64,000 nt of DNA from Mactromeris polynyma (taxonomy: Eukaryota > Mollusca > Bivalvia > Venerida > Mactridae). Shown here piece by piece: positions 55,001 through 64,000 of this stretch. The stretch spans positions 22,318,264 to 22,382,263 of the forward strand of contig JASFXZ010000007.1 of the NCBI GenBank assembly GCA_032209605.1, read 5' to 3'. Each line of letters starts with the position of its first letter. The first letter of the stretch is position 1. A program made the translations under genes and the position numbers. The notes below the pieces were generated by a model, which did no database searches, was not told the DNA's origin, and saw only the letters and a list, made by a program, of their open reading frames with translations.

Positions 55001-58000
55001 ATATCTAACTGACCTTATATTTGAGTTTGATCTGATGAATGGAATTCTTTTCAATCATTAATATAAATTAACTAATCAGAATTCACTTATACTCATAAAA
55101 AACATTATAATTATTAGAGTTTGATCTGATGAATGGAATTCTTTTCAATCATTAATATAAATTAACTAATCAGAATTCACTTATACTCGTAAAATTGGCA
55201 TTTAAGGATTGTTAAAGGTAGTATAATCAAAACCTGTTATCATTTAATATCCCAATTCAGCAATGATAGTAAAGTAACTTGTCACAGTAGTATTAAATCA
55301 AACTCAAATATCAATTATCAAAACACAACAACCCAATGACCACAATCTTCCACCAAAAACTAAAAAAAAAATCAACCATGTTGATGATGCAAACTATTAC
55401 TTTTCTTTACGCTACCCCTTCGTGATTTTTGAACATCTGCAGAATAAAGAAACATTACTATACCATTCACAAAAAGGAGAGAGAAATAAGTGAAGCAAAA
55501 CAGCAAAATAACAGATAAACACATATAAAGCCATAGCAACTAACTATAAAATCTGTTGCCAAGGAATAATTCGCACAAACTATCTATGTGCATGCCAAAC
55601 AAAACAATTTGTTTATATAAATGATATAATATCTGACTTGACTCCAGAAATATGCAAATCTATGTAATGTTTTTATATAATCCCCCCCTCCTTGAACTGC
55701 CATAAAAACCTTGACCTCAAACGCAGAATGCAATGAATCTGTCAATCTTTCTTCAACAACCATTATTATAAAATAGTTAAATGTTACTGAACATTTAAGG
55801 AACTAATCGCGGTGATATTCGAACCTAATTTTCTACATAACAATAACACAACTAGAGCTTGCTTTTTAAGAAACTATGTGCAACCTGGCTTGGTACCAGT
55901 AATTCAAGTGAAGTTTCATTGAAATCCAACCACTGGTTTAGGAGAACAAGCACAGAACATCTTTGTGACATCCTGGCAGACAGACACACAGCACACCATC
56001 CATATGTCTCCACACACTACTGTGTGCTGAGGAGAGGGGGGGGGTATAGTAACATCATTATTCTTTGATTCCCCTATGTATCGGGAGTGAGCTGGTCAAT
56101 GGGTCAATATTTTCCAAAACATAGATTCATTGGCTGACCACCTCCCCATTTGTTTACAAGCATTATTGACTAAACAAACACAATGTATAGTAATCAATTA
56201 TTCACTGTATAAACATTCTTGACAAAACACCTCCCAGAATGTACAACAAATTAATATATTCTATCTATACAAGTATTACCTCCAGTCTACATTAGATAAG
56301 ATCTAAAATAAACAGTATTTAGCATCTGGTTATGTAGACTGCCTATCTGATTTTAGATATGAAATCATCATTGACAACAGTTACAATCAATGAACCTTGA
56401 TGAAACACAGCTGATTTTGAAAACAGATAATATGGTAAAACTGTAAGGGAGTTTTTGTGAATACAAAACCACAAAGGTAGATAGTGCATCAGTCTATTTT
56501 CAAATATTATACCCTAAAATGACTGGTTTCAATGTTGATGTACGAAAATACGATTTAATACATTAATCATCATCAATTTGACGGAGGAAACAGACAAGTA
56601 CTGAAATATTTAAGGAACAGTCACAGATTCATAATTACACATGTCTATGCAAGAGAAATATTTATCTTTGGTTAGTGCTCAATGCTTCCTGCATGTTTTA
56701 CTGAAATGTATTTTAAACAGTAATCTGATCTGAAACTACATACATTGTTTGGGTACATGTAGCATGTTAAGCTTTGTACCACAATCCCAGAATGTGTCAG
56801 TTCTTCATTTATTTTGTAATGAGGCTTATAGAGACATAAACAGCCAGGGTCGTGTAGTGTTATTCTAGCTATTAGGACGGAGGAAGACACCAAGCAGACA
56901 CCTTGGTAGAACCATTGACCTTCCCTAAGCCAGCTGGATGGCTTCCTCACTTACAAATCCTTTATATGAGGTGGGATTCAAACCCATAGCAGTTCAAACC
57001 CATAGCAGTAAGTGTTTGAAGTCAGCCACTAAACCACTTGACAATGGAGGGCCTGTCAGACTTTAATACAAGTGAATGAAAAAAATGTAGTTTCAATGAA
57101 AAAAGCATTCGACATTGTTAGTTGAACATAAGCCAGAATACAATATATGAGTGACATACAGGGCAGTTATAAGATACTTTATATAATTAAATGATTATTA
57201 TCAGAGGTTAAATGTATTCAGAGCACTTTTAAATTACTAGCGCTTTATAGCAATACGAGTATCCTTATACCAAGCATCAAAGCAAGTTGTGATGTAGAGC
57301 AACATTGACTTCACCGAACTGTGAAAAACTATTTCTGAATGTAGAAATATAGGATCTTACATCAGTTTTTATTGAATTTATTGAAAAAGACTTCCAAAAA
57401 AGATAAAAACAAGACTTTGTTCGGTTTTTAACCATTTTAGATGACAAGTTTAATAAATCAATAAAATATGAACACAGTCAAATGTAGAATTCTGTTTATA
57501 ACAGCAGAAACGGCTGATTTTCCTCAAAATATTACCTTGACGTCCTATATGCAAGCAAAGTGAGTCATGTGTAATAGGATCTTTGGTCAACAAAAGCTGA
57601 TGCAACATAAACTAGTTACGACAATTTTTCTTTTTCACCCACAAAATATGTGTTCACAAATGATTACATCACAGATCATAATCTAATTGAACAAGACAAT
57701 AATTTTAAATGTTTAAATTTTAAAACGTCGTACTTCATACAAAATAAAGATTTAACAATGTCAACATCATTTTGAGCACATCCATGTCAAACCTGTTTTG
57801 TTTTGATGTCACACACCTGAGTTGTTTTATCAAAAATAATACATGGGTGTTATCACCACTCTACATCGTATGTCATATTATAATTACCTTTAAAAGTATA
57901 ATCAATATTTAAAAAAGTTCAATAAACACTAGTACATGTAGAGACATTGATGGCAACAATCTATTCTATTACTTGTGAAAGTACATGTATCACAAAAATA

Positions 58001-61000
58001 CATTGATAACACTTTTCCATATATGTACAGGGAATACATAAAGCAGATGTATACAATGCACATGTTTCTATACTTACTATCACTCAAATAATATAACTTC
58101 AGTCTACAGAATAACTGAATTCATTTTGAATAAATAAAATTTTTATAGGAGTAGTCAGGGCTCAAGATTTTTTTTCAAAGACACTTGTCCGGGACTAATA
58201 GAAAATAAAATTAAGACTTATCTGACGTAGGAGGCAAGCTGTCCGAGAATATCGGTTAATTATTTGACATCATGGGGTCCTGATTAAATGTTTGATTAGG
58301 CTTGTATAAACAGAGGTTCTAACAGCTGAATGTTCTCAATCCTGGTGATTTGCCGGGGGGATCGGAAGTCATGTCAAAATAATGATCTCAATCACTCATA
58401 TGCTCTGATCGAAGCTTCAATGGCCAGCATTATCAGATGCAGGCGTCTGATGATCTGGACTATTGAAACGCATTCCTACACAAAATGTTTCAAACCAGTC
58501 ACGATTCGTCCCCTACCCCCCCCCCCCCCCACAAAAAATCATCAGATTTACATCGATCTAAAAGTGACCCTGGAGCCTCTAAATCTGGATTTCTGCATTG
58601 ATCCGGAATTTACCCCTGTACAAACTACTTTTATTTGTATTCACTTGTCCGATATTGATTATAAGCTTTAAACAGACTTGTCCGGGACTAACTTCAACTT
58701 AACTGTTGGTAGCCCAAATCAGCATTAGGCTTGATTTCTAAAGCCCTGGTAGTTTCCTATTTCAATACATAGCAGTTTATGTATTTCCCTAGAAGCTAAA
58801 TATGCTAAATATGTAACTAATTACCCGAACATCTGTTCAGTTCAACAATGTACAGACTGCATACATCATTTGCGGAGACACCATATACGTCAGTACTTCA
58901 AATTGGTTTTAAATTAATGCAATTTATCATTTCCAAACCCTTTATGTCAAGATATCAAATTTAGCAATTTTAATCACAAAATAGTTCAATACAAAATCAA
59001 CTGTATTTTCTATTGTTATTTAAAACATCTAAAACATGTTCCTATTCACTCAACACCAACAAAACTGACATCTATATGCCTTGCTAAAAAGTAAATTAGC
59101 ATTGAATATAAGATATAAATACAACACTACATTAATAATAAGAATGTGACTTCAGAAGCATAAAACTGTATGGCTACAAATGAGAGTAATAATGAAAATA
59201 AAAATACTAACTCTAGTTAACATTAAGTGGGTGGGGTAAACATACCTGATAATGATTTGTCTGGGAGTGGAGGTATTGGAATACAGGTAAATTTGTTCTC
59301 CAATTGAATATGTAGCCAGTCAAAATGTTTATATCGTCTGCTGACTTGTATGTTGCTGAACTGAAAATAGAAACATTAACATGTTTACAAATGTCATTTG
59401 TCCACCTCTCTTTTGACCTCTTAAACATTCATGTAGGGCAAACAGTTTACATCACCAGGACTTTTTGTTGGTATGTTATGATTATGTATCATAGTTTATG
59501 TTGACAGAAGTGTCTCTAACATGAAAGACTTTTGTTACATTTAATCTAAAGAATAAAGGGTGTATTCAAATATTAGAAACAATATCTAAATTTTTGTCCA
59601 AATCCCTTAAATTTGAGATGTTCTCACAAGCTTTGACAATGGTTAGGTTAGGTTAAACTTATTTATTTTACATCGATTGTGAATCAAGTTCTTACAACTT
59701 ATACTAATCACTCTCAATGACTGCTTCCTGGCTACCTGGAACCAGTACTCGCGCCATATTTAGGGACTGTGAAGTTCGTGATCAAACCCCGTTATCATGG
59801 GGCTCGAACTCACAACCTTCCCATCAGGAGTCGGGCGCTCTACCCCTTGACCACTGCGCCTCCCTTTTGACAATGTTCCTCACCATCAGAGGTGTTTCCT
59901 CTTAGCAGAGAAACATGGTGAAAACTAAACATGACAATATACAATTGCTGCGTTTTTTTATGTAATTTAATGAAATTATGTGCACAATCATGCAAAATTG
60001 ACATGTAAAATTTCAAGTTGTTATTGACCAGAAAAGGGACAAAAAACAATCCAATAATAGATGATGAACTTGTATTACAACTGACCAACACAGGTCCAAA
60101 CATCTAAAATTTATATCCAAAATTGAACAAAAATAACTAATCAAACAAATATATAGTTTTTATTTTTGGAATACATAATATGAAATTTACAGCTAAATAC
60201 CTATCAGTAAAACCGTTGCATAGTATGCAGAAAACTGCATGTATACCTAAATATCAAACCGGTGAAGAAGACAAATTATTTCATTAATCAACCTTGCATG
60301 GAATAAGTAAATGTATTGATCACTGCATAATGGTTGTAAGAGTCAACCTTAAATATCTAAGATCTAAAATAAAATTATCATTCAAAATGAGAAATTATTC
60401 GCAATGATCTACTGACCAACATAAAAGGAAGGTGATAAAAAGGGGCATCATTTCATTAAAATATAGGTGGAAGAAATGCTTGTGAGATTATATCAATGAC
60501 ACTGAAAAATTGAGTGGCGTTAAAATGTCTTCATTCCTGTACCTGCTGTTAAACTAGCTAACAGGACAAACTTCAATCAATATATTTCATAGACAAGAAA
60601 TGGGAAATGCCCACAAACCAGGTTTTCAACCAAGGCTCTATTTGTATAATGAATACATGATGATCATCCATGCTGCTAATGTGCAGTAGGTGATACATGC
60701 ATACATACACTCACACGTGGATATATTATATATTTATGCAACAACTGTACACCAAGTTTAATGTCAATACACCCACGCATAGCGAAGATATTAAGTGGGA
60801 CTGATTTTTTACTAACAGTGACCTGACCTTGGACGGATTGAACCAAAAAGCAATCCCAAGTGAGCTCTCCACATGTTCTTTGATGTCAATATGATCAACG
60901 AAACTAAAGTTATTCGCCAGAAACAAAATTTCTATTTTTAGTAACGGTGACCTTGACCTTGGAGGGAACGAACCCAAAAGCAATCCCAAGCGAGCTCTAC

Positions 61001-64000
61001 ACATGTTTTTACTATATACCATGTTTGATGTCAATATGATCAACAAAACTAAAGTTATTCGCCTGAAACAAAATTTCTATTTTTAGTAACAGTGACCTTG
61101 ACTTTGGATGAACAAACCCAAAAGCAATCCCAAGCGAGCTCTCCATACGTTCTTACTATACACCAAGTTTATTATCTATATGATCAATGAAACTAAAGTT
61201 TTTCGCCAGAAACAAAATGTCTATTTTTAGTAATGGTGACCTTGACCTTGGACGGAACAAACTCAAAAGCAATCCCAAACTAGCTCTCCACAAGTTCTTA
61301 CTATACTACAAGTCTGATGTCAATATGATCCACGAAACTAAAGTTATTTGCTGAAAACAAAAAGTTCCATTTTTAATTACGGTGACCTTGACCTTCGATT
61401 GATCAAACCCAAAAGCAATCCCAATCGAACTCTCCACATGTTTTTACTATACACCCAGTTTGATGTCAATATGATCAATGAAACTTAAGTTATTCGTCGG
61501 AAACAAAATATTCTATTTTTAGTAATGGTGACCTTGACCTTTGAACGATCAAACCCAAACCCATCCCTAGCGAGCTCTTCACATGTTCTTACTATACACC
61601 AAGTTTGGTTACAATATCATCAACGGAACTCGAAGTTATTCGCCGGAAACCCCCAGTTTGATGCCCGACCACTCAACGACGCACACCATTCTAATAATCT
61701 GGTGTTCTTTGAAAACCTGGTTAAAAAATAGGCATTACTTAGTTAAACCAGGTAGAATTAAAAGAACGTCAAAGACTGGTGTGGAGCCAAAACAAATCGG
61801 TCAGGTATTTAGTTGAGAAACCTACTTACACACAAAACATGTGTGAAACCGCATATGGACACTGATAAAAGGGGGGGACTCCAAACATTTCACAAGTCAA
61901 ACCAAAAATAAACATAGAAGGACCATGAATCTAGAAATATTCAAAAGCAAGAATCCAGGAGAAAACATATAGAGTCATACACAAGTCAGAAGCTGAATGA
62001 AAACAACAAAACATGATTCTAACCATGCAATGTTGTAAAACATAGCAAAAATTATCTCAAGCAATTAAGTTTTGAACATGTTTTATGCATGTTGGATAAC
62101 TTAAGAACATAAGTATACATACATACATAGCAAGATAATTCACCTTCTAAAAACATTCAAATGAAGATGGAATGTTTGGACACATAAACAACACAATGAC
62201 AGCCATCAAGCAACACAGACAGCAGAGAATGAAGGTGGAACATCACATATTTAATCAGAGATGACCACAAAGGGCCAGACATTACCTTTGCCTTGTTTGT
62301 TAATTGTATTTCTTTGCAATCAAATTTTTTATCAGACATGTTGGGCAGTCAGACACACTTGACATATTTTCAGTTGAATTATTTACCATTTGTTTCAGTC
62401 AGGGAAACATTGTTTGCTTATTTTATTACATGTTACATTCAAACAACTACACAGGCCAATAGTGAAGAACGCTAATCAGTCGGATATCTAATCTTAACTT
62501 GTGTGTTCTTCTTAGTTATAATTGTAGAAAACACCTTCACATTAAAGCATTCTTAAGTTCATAAATGAAGAGGTGTTAATAAGAATTCAAGTTGCCAATA
62601 AGATGCAGTTTGCTGAAAAAGGACATTTCGCAGTATGCAAAGTGTAAAACCTATGACTGTAAACTCACCCCATCAATGTGAAACTGAAATTAATGCTATA
62701 TATTGAAATTTCTACAGGACAATATTAAATTAATATGAAGATATTATCTAGATCTATATACTATTATAATTATACATAAGTAAAAATTTCACAGGGTAAC
62801 TTTTCCAGAGCAATACCGTTTGGTAGATTGGGCTGCTGTTGAGAGGTTGTTGATGTAGAAAGGTTAAATAAGAAGTAATTTTTTACTACCAGAAAAGTGA
62901 TTATGTTGTTGAACATAGCTTGTTAGTCAAGGGAGGGCCACTCTGGAGAAGTTGCTCTGTATATTATCGGTGTTATTTTGTTAACTTTACTGCTGAATAA
63001 AGGCTGTTTCCCCTCATCAAAAAGTGTCAAGTTTTTCCAAAAAATCATCATTTTTCCCCAATTCTTTGTTCATTTTCCCCCTCTGACTGAATTTCTTTTT
63101 ATTAAGACTGTAGGCTTTTGTGTCTTTTACATTTTATAAAAGAATATTTGCTCTAATATCACCTCATAATATAACAAGCACCAGCCACAGCTAAAGTTAT
63201 TTTTTAAGCAAAACAACATTTAACTTATTTTCCAAAATTTAAGATTTATCACGCCTATTTTTCCAATTGAAAAGGGAACAGGCAGTAAAATTATTTTTCA
63301 AAAAAAATCGTCAATTATAACGTTTGGGAAGATGGCATTATGAAAAAATCTATATATAAAAGTATATACATGTACACAATCATCAATGAAATGATGTTAC
63401 GACAAATATACAAGGAGAATATGAGAATTCAAGCATATATTCTTAACACATGTATGAAATTACGGACAGTGTAACTTGATACAAGTCATATATACATTAT
63501 CGGATCTCCTAAATTCAACAGGGGTGTACTTTTAGTTCACATCAGGACTGGTAATAAACAAAAAATTGTCAAACTAAAAATAATAATGTAATTTAAAAAG
63601 GAAAGTTAAGCAATTACATCACAGATATGGTCAAAATACGTTTTTCACTATTGCCATAATGAGCCCAATTTTATCCAAAAAATAGCGTCCAGGTGTCTGT
63701 GTTTCCAATGTTTACGAATCAGTCTTACTACTCATCTGACTGACATTTTACCTTCTGTGCCCGTTAATGATGATGTCATCACAGTTTTGACATATATATA
63801 CCATGGATGACTTTATGAATAAGGATGATATGAAAGCAATATCATGATATACAACACAATATAAAGACAATACTCACTGATGGTGTAATTTGATAAGCAA
63901 TATAACTTTTTAATCCTTTCAGTTTACTCTCCTTTTTCGGCGATCTTACAGCGCACGTGTAGGGCTGGTCGGGTGGTTTCCACTGTGGACCATCGGCGGT
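43035..64000 (-). CDS. SNX9/18/33-family sorting nexin, C-terminal PX-BAR part (5' end beyond window)
   Basis: Exons in transcript order: >64000-63878, 59360-59246, 51488-51358, 50393-50290, 48400-48297, 47543-47466, 45854-45778, 44598-44509, 43560-43354, 43082-43035. Together they give 358 residues plus stop, and all GT-AG phases agree. Seen: a PX domain begins in the first exon (KLKGLKSYIAYQITPS), continues with RRYKHFDWL and PPLPDK, and ends near CRHPVLSKSDVFLHFLTC. A linker (KWKQGKRSAEKD) follows, then the BAR domain with NEYRGILGQFPDVI and MAEINHF. Known: in this family PX binds phosphoinositides, BAR dimerises and bends membrane, and the N-terminal SH3 binds dynamin and WASP during endocytosis. 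Length and order match the C-terminal 60% of SNX9. Invertebrates usually have one member (Drosophila SH3PX1, nematode lst-4), so SNX9, SNX18 and SNX33 are not distinguished here. Confidence 0.93.
43629..43821. mobile_element. Mariner-type MITE (TACAGTCAAACCTGT termini)
   Basis: Perfect terminal inverted repeats TACAGTCAAACCTGT and ACAGGTTTGACTGTA flank a 193-bp element with repeated 'aagaccacc'. It sits in the sorting nexin intron next to the 43560 acceptor. Confidence 0.8.
43945..44120. repeat. Intronic duplication, copy A
   Basis: This matches 45440-45615 in order: 'aaccacattat', 'atgaaatgc', 'tgttacttatagtacaaaca', 'ctataaacca'. The two copies lie in the introns on either side of exon 44509-44598, about 1.49 kb apart. 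Confidence 0.6.
44955..45240 (+). mobile_element. Dispersed ~300-bp element, copy in sorting nexin intron
   Basis: Homologous in landmark order to 29220-29575, same orientation on the window's + strand, ending 'gttcagatgagccagata'. Confidence 0.6.
45440..45615. repeat. Intronic duplication, copy B
   Basis: Partner of 43945-44120; the best-conserved part is 'tgttacttatagtacaaaca' and the following 60 bp. Confidence 0.6.
45920..46960. repeat. 34-bp minisatellite, about 30 units, in sorting nexin intron
   Basis: The unit is 'caacatgtcgcaccatacat' plus 'gtaccgtatacgac' (34 bp). Variable positions are tgtcgc/tgttgc/tgtccc/tatcgc, catacatg/catatatg and tatacgac/tatatgac. As 34 is not a multiple of 3, each frame cycles through all three readings. 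The unit lacks stops, giving frames of up to about 350 codons on the - strand and shorter ones on the +. They have no codon bias or conserved domain and are not genes. Confidence 0.95.
47930..48253. repeat. Inverted pair of the 'aacaagggaggtaa' repeat
   Basis: Two copies lie in opposite orientation, 47930-47996 (-) and 48183-48253 (+), about 190 bp apart in a sorting nexin intron just downstream of exon 48297-48400. Such a pair could fold in the pre-mRNA. Confidence 0.6.
48466..48805. repeat. (CA/TA)-type microsatellite
   Basis: About 340 bp of 'acacatatatacacatac' type repeats with a longer internal periodicity, in the sorting nexin intron upstream of exon 48297-48400. It produces tyrosine/valine/cysteine-rich spurious frames on -, one of which runs into the real exon. 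Confidence 0.95.
48947..49108 (-). CDS. Candidate 162-nt cassette exon at linker/BAR boundary of the sorting nexin
   Basis: This segment has a pyrimidine-rich acceptor (TTTTTTTGTCAG) and a GTAATT donor. It is open over 54 codons in the single frame demanded by its neighbours (phase 2 on both sides, between exons 50393-50290 and 48400-48297). Inclusion would add 54 residues, including IYKSTEELHQREVNTFK, before the canonical BAR start EAQMESFCKFQKN. Direct joining of the neighbours already matches the family, so this would be an alternative exon, or chance. The predicted peptide has no clear counterpart in SNX9. Confidence 0.35.
49523..49720. mobile_element. Mariner-type MITE, degenerate right end
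   Basis: It begins TACAGTAAAACCTCAATAAG and contains repeated 'ttgaggtggtct' and the internal 'aacagtgaaaatggacttg' shared, inverted, with the copy at 1008-1187. The right end (gtgaggttttaagata) has drifted from ACTGTA. Confidence 0.65.
49978..50243 (-). mobile_element. tRNA-derived SINE with 'gtttaacgccg' body
   Basis: The - strand begins with a tRNA-like head (50243-50176): acceptor GCCGCGG pairs with TCGCGGC, and the T arm CCGGG-TTCGATT-CCCGG is perfect. The body runs to the 'cgggtttaacgccg' block near 49995, a widespread molluscan SINE landmark. The anticodon arm is degenerate, so it is not a functional tRNA gene. It lies in the intron after exon 50393-50290. Confidence 0.75.
50582..50745. 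repeat. ~80-bp tandem duplication with poly(G) tracts
   Basis: The block 'ctcaccaaaatatctgattt' through 'gatcaacac' + G run + 'ataagatgag/aagac' occurs twice. The G runs are about 10 and about 20 long, the second interrupted only by a C at its start. Confidence 0.85.
51062..51240 (+). mobile_element. tRNA-derived SINE
   Basis: A-box 'cagctcaggtggtaaagtag' at about 51073 and B-box 'ataggttcgaacccc' at about 51114 have tRNA-like spacing; the body follows to about 51240. Confidence 0.65.
52230..52490 (-). mobile_element. tRNA-derived SINE
   Basis: The - strand head 'aacagctcagtggtagagtg' (near 52485) is a good A-box; the B-box region (gtccaactcctggc) is degenerate. The body extends to about 52230. 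Confidence 0.5.
52772..52813 (-). CDS. Candidate 42-nt cassette exon in PX domain of the sorting nexin
   Basis: Between the constitutive exons 59360-59246 and 51488-51358 lies a 42-nt segment flanked by ATTTTCAG and GTCAGT on the - strand. It has phase 1 on both sides, exactly the phase of the junction it would interrupt. Inclusion would add 14 residues (AFGALNISSSARA plus split codons) between the LPDKSLS loop and GRYEEEF of the PX domain without shifting frame. Inferred from splice signals and phase; not confirmed by transcripts. Confidence 0.45.
53000..55430. other. Sorting nexin intron, mostly unremarkable
   Basis: AT-rich sequence without supported exons. The only clear structure is a tandem duplication of period 94 bp at 55023-55195 (unit start 'gagtttgatctgatgaatgg'). 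Confidence 0.5.
55023..55195. repeat. 94-bp tandem duplication
   Basis: The unit starting 'gagtttgatctgatgaatgg' at 55023 is repeated at 55117 almost without change over about 77 bp. Confidence 0.9.
55370..55436 (-). other. Possible alternative exon start in the sorting nexin PX intron
   Basis: A strong acceptor (TTTATTCTGCAG) ends at 55437 on the - strand. Read in the junction's phase, the sequence stays open for about 20 codons (VQKSRRGSVKKSNSLHH). The only good donor (GTAAAG) would give 26 nt and break frame; in-frame donors are weak. It is either a regulated exon or a decoy acceptor. Confidence 0.2.
56820..57055 (-). mobile_element. tRNA-derived SINE
   Basis: On -, 'gtcaagtggtttagtggctg' near 57045 (A-box) and 'tatgggtttgaatccc' near 56975 (B-box), with the 'tgggtttgaactgcta' B-box partly duplicated. 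Confidence 0.55.
57060..58156. other. Sorting nexin intron, nothing recognised
   Basis: AT-rich, no exon, repeat array or RNA gene supported. The same holds for 58749-59245, 59866-60726 and 61700-63877, apart from simple AT-rich stretches. Confidence 0.4.
58157..58748. mobile_element. Dispersed element with CAGGGCT/AGCCCTG ends
   Basis: It starts 'tcagggctcaagatttttt' and ends 'ctaaagccctgg', with 'cttgtccgggactaa' near both ends (58185 and 58679). A C run of about 15 sits near 58518. It may be a nonautonomous DNA transposon, possibly with an internal insertion. Confidence 0.5.
59640..59865 (-). mobile_element. tRNA-derived SINE
   Basis: On -, the head reads 'ggaggcgcagtggtcaagg' (A-box, near 59864) and 'gttgtgagttcgagcccc' (B-box, near 59799). 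The body ends at 'ggttaggttaggttaaac' near 59640. Confidence 0.7.
60727..61690. repeat. ~145-bp tandem repeat with TGACCTTGACCTT motif, about 6 units
   Basis: The marker 'gtgaccttgacctt' (first copy 'gtgacctgacctt') starts at 60819, 60947, 61092, 61236, 61382 and 61528. Each unit also has 'aaagcaatcccaa', 'gagctct.cacatgtt' and 'gatgtcaatatgatca'. Units have diverged by substitutions and the array lies in the first intron seen of the sorting nexin. Confidence 0.9.

Noticed and set aside
59641..59660. Telomere-like ggttaggttaggtta
   Set aside because: Only two to three TTAGG units at the edge of a SINE; too short to be a telomeric tract.

Overview
The window is animal nuclear DNA. It is AT-rich, has short exons in long introns, and carries a dense load of tRNA-derived SINEs, MITEs, LINE scraps and tandem arrays. 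The repeat style (a SINE with a 'gtttaacgccg' body, 'tatgccccagccatttaaa' and 'caagggaggtaa' motifs) and the intron-rich gene structure suggest a mollusc, probably a bivalve. This is inferred from pattern recognition, not from a search.

Two real protein-coding genes can be read exon by exon, and they converge. (1) KIF3B, the beta motor subunit of heterotrimeric kinesin-2, lies on the + strand. It has 22 coding exons between 17070 and 31837. All splice phases agree and the product is 750 residues, about the length of vertebrate KIF3B. (2) The C-terminal part of an SNX9/18/33-family sorting nexin (PX domain plus BAR domain) lies on the - strand. Ten constitutive exons run from the right window edge (64000) to a stop at 43035, giving 358 residues. 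The N-terminal SH3 half lies outside the window. Their inferred 3' UTRs meet near 35.5-36.1 kb. The two genes have unrelated known roles: ciliary/intraflagellar transport versus endocytic membrane remodelling.

Layout: 1-5.7 kb is AT-rich with a CRE-bearing inverted repeat, a mariner-type MITE, a SINE and one signal-peptide-like exon candidate. A ~230-bp satellite of about 32 units fills 5.7-13.37 kb, with internal hairpins and a 2.3-kb higher-order duplication. It abuts a truncated non-LTR reverse transcriptase fragment and a PHD-like zinc-finger exon (13.37-14.19 kb). A short GGGGACGTTTTG minisatellite and SINE debris follow. KIF3B occupies 17.0-31.8 kb and its 3' UTR probably runs to ~35.5 kb. 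The sorting nexin runs from ~36.1 to 64 kb, and its introns hold a 34-bp minisatellite, a CA/TA microsatellite, a ~145-bp repeat with nuclear-receptor-like motifs, several SINEs and MITEs, and at least two phase-compatible candidate cassette exons.

The most interesting items are the satellite with its per-unit hairpin, the 34-bp repeat that stays open in several frames on both strands, the candidate cassette exons in the PX and BAR regions of the sorting nexin, and a decayed duplicate of KIF3B coding exon 3. I saw no prokaryote-type operon, CRISPR array or clear novel enzymatic system.
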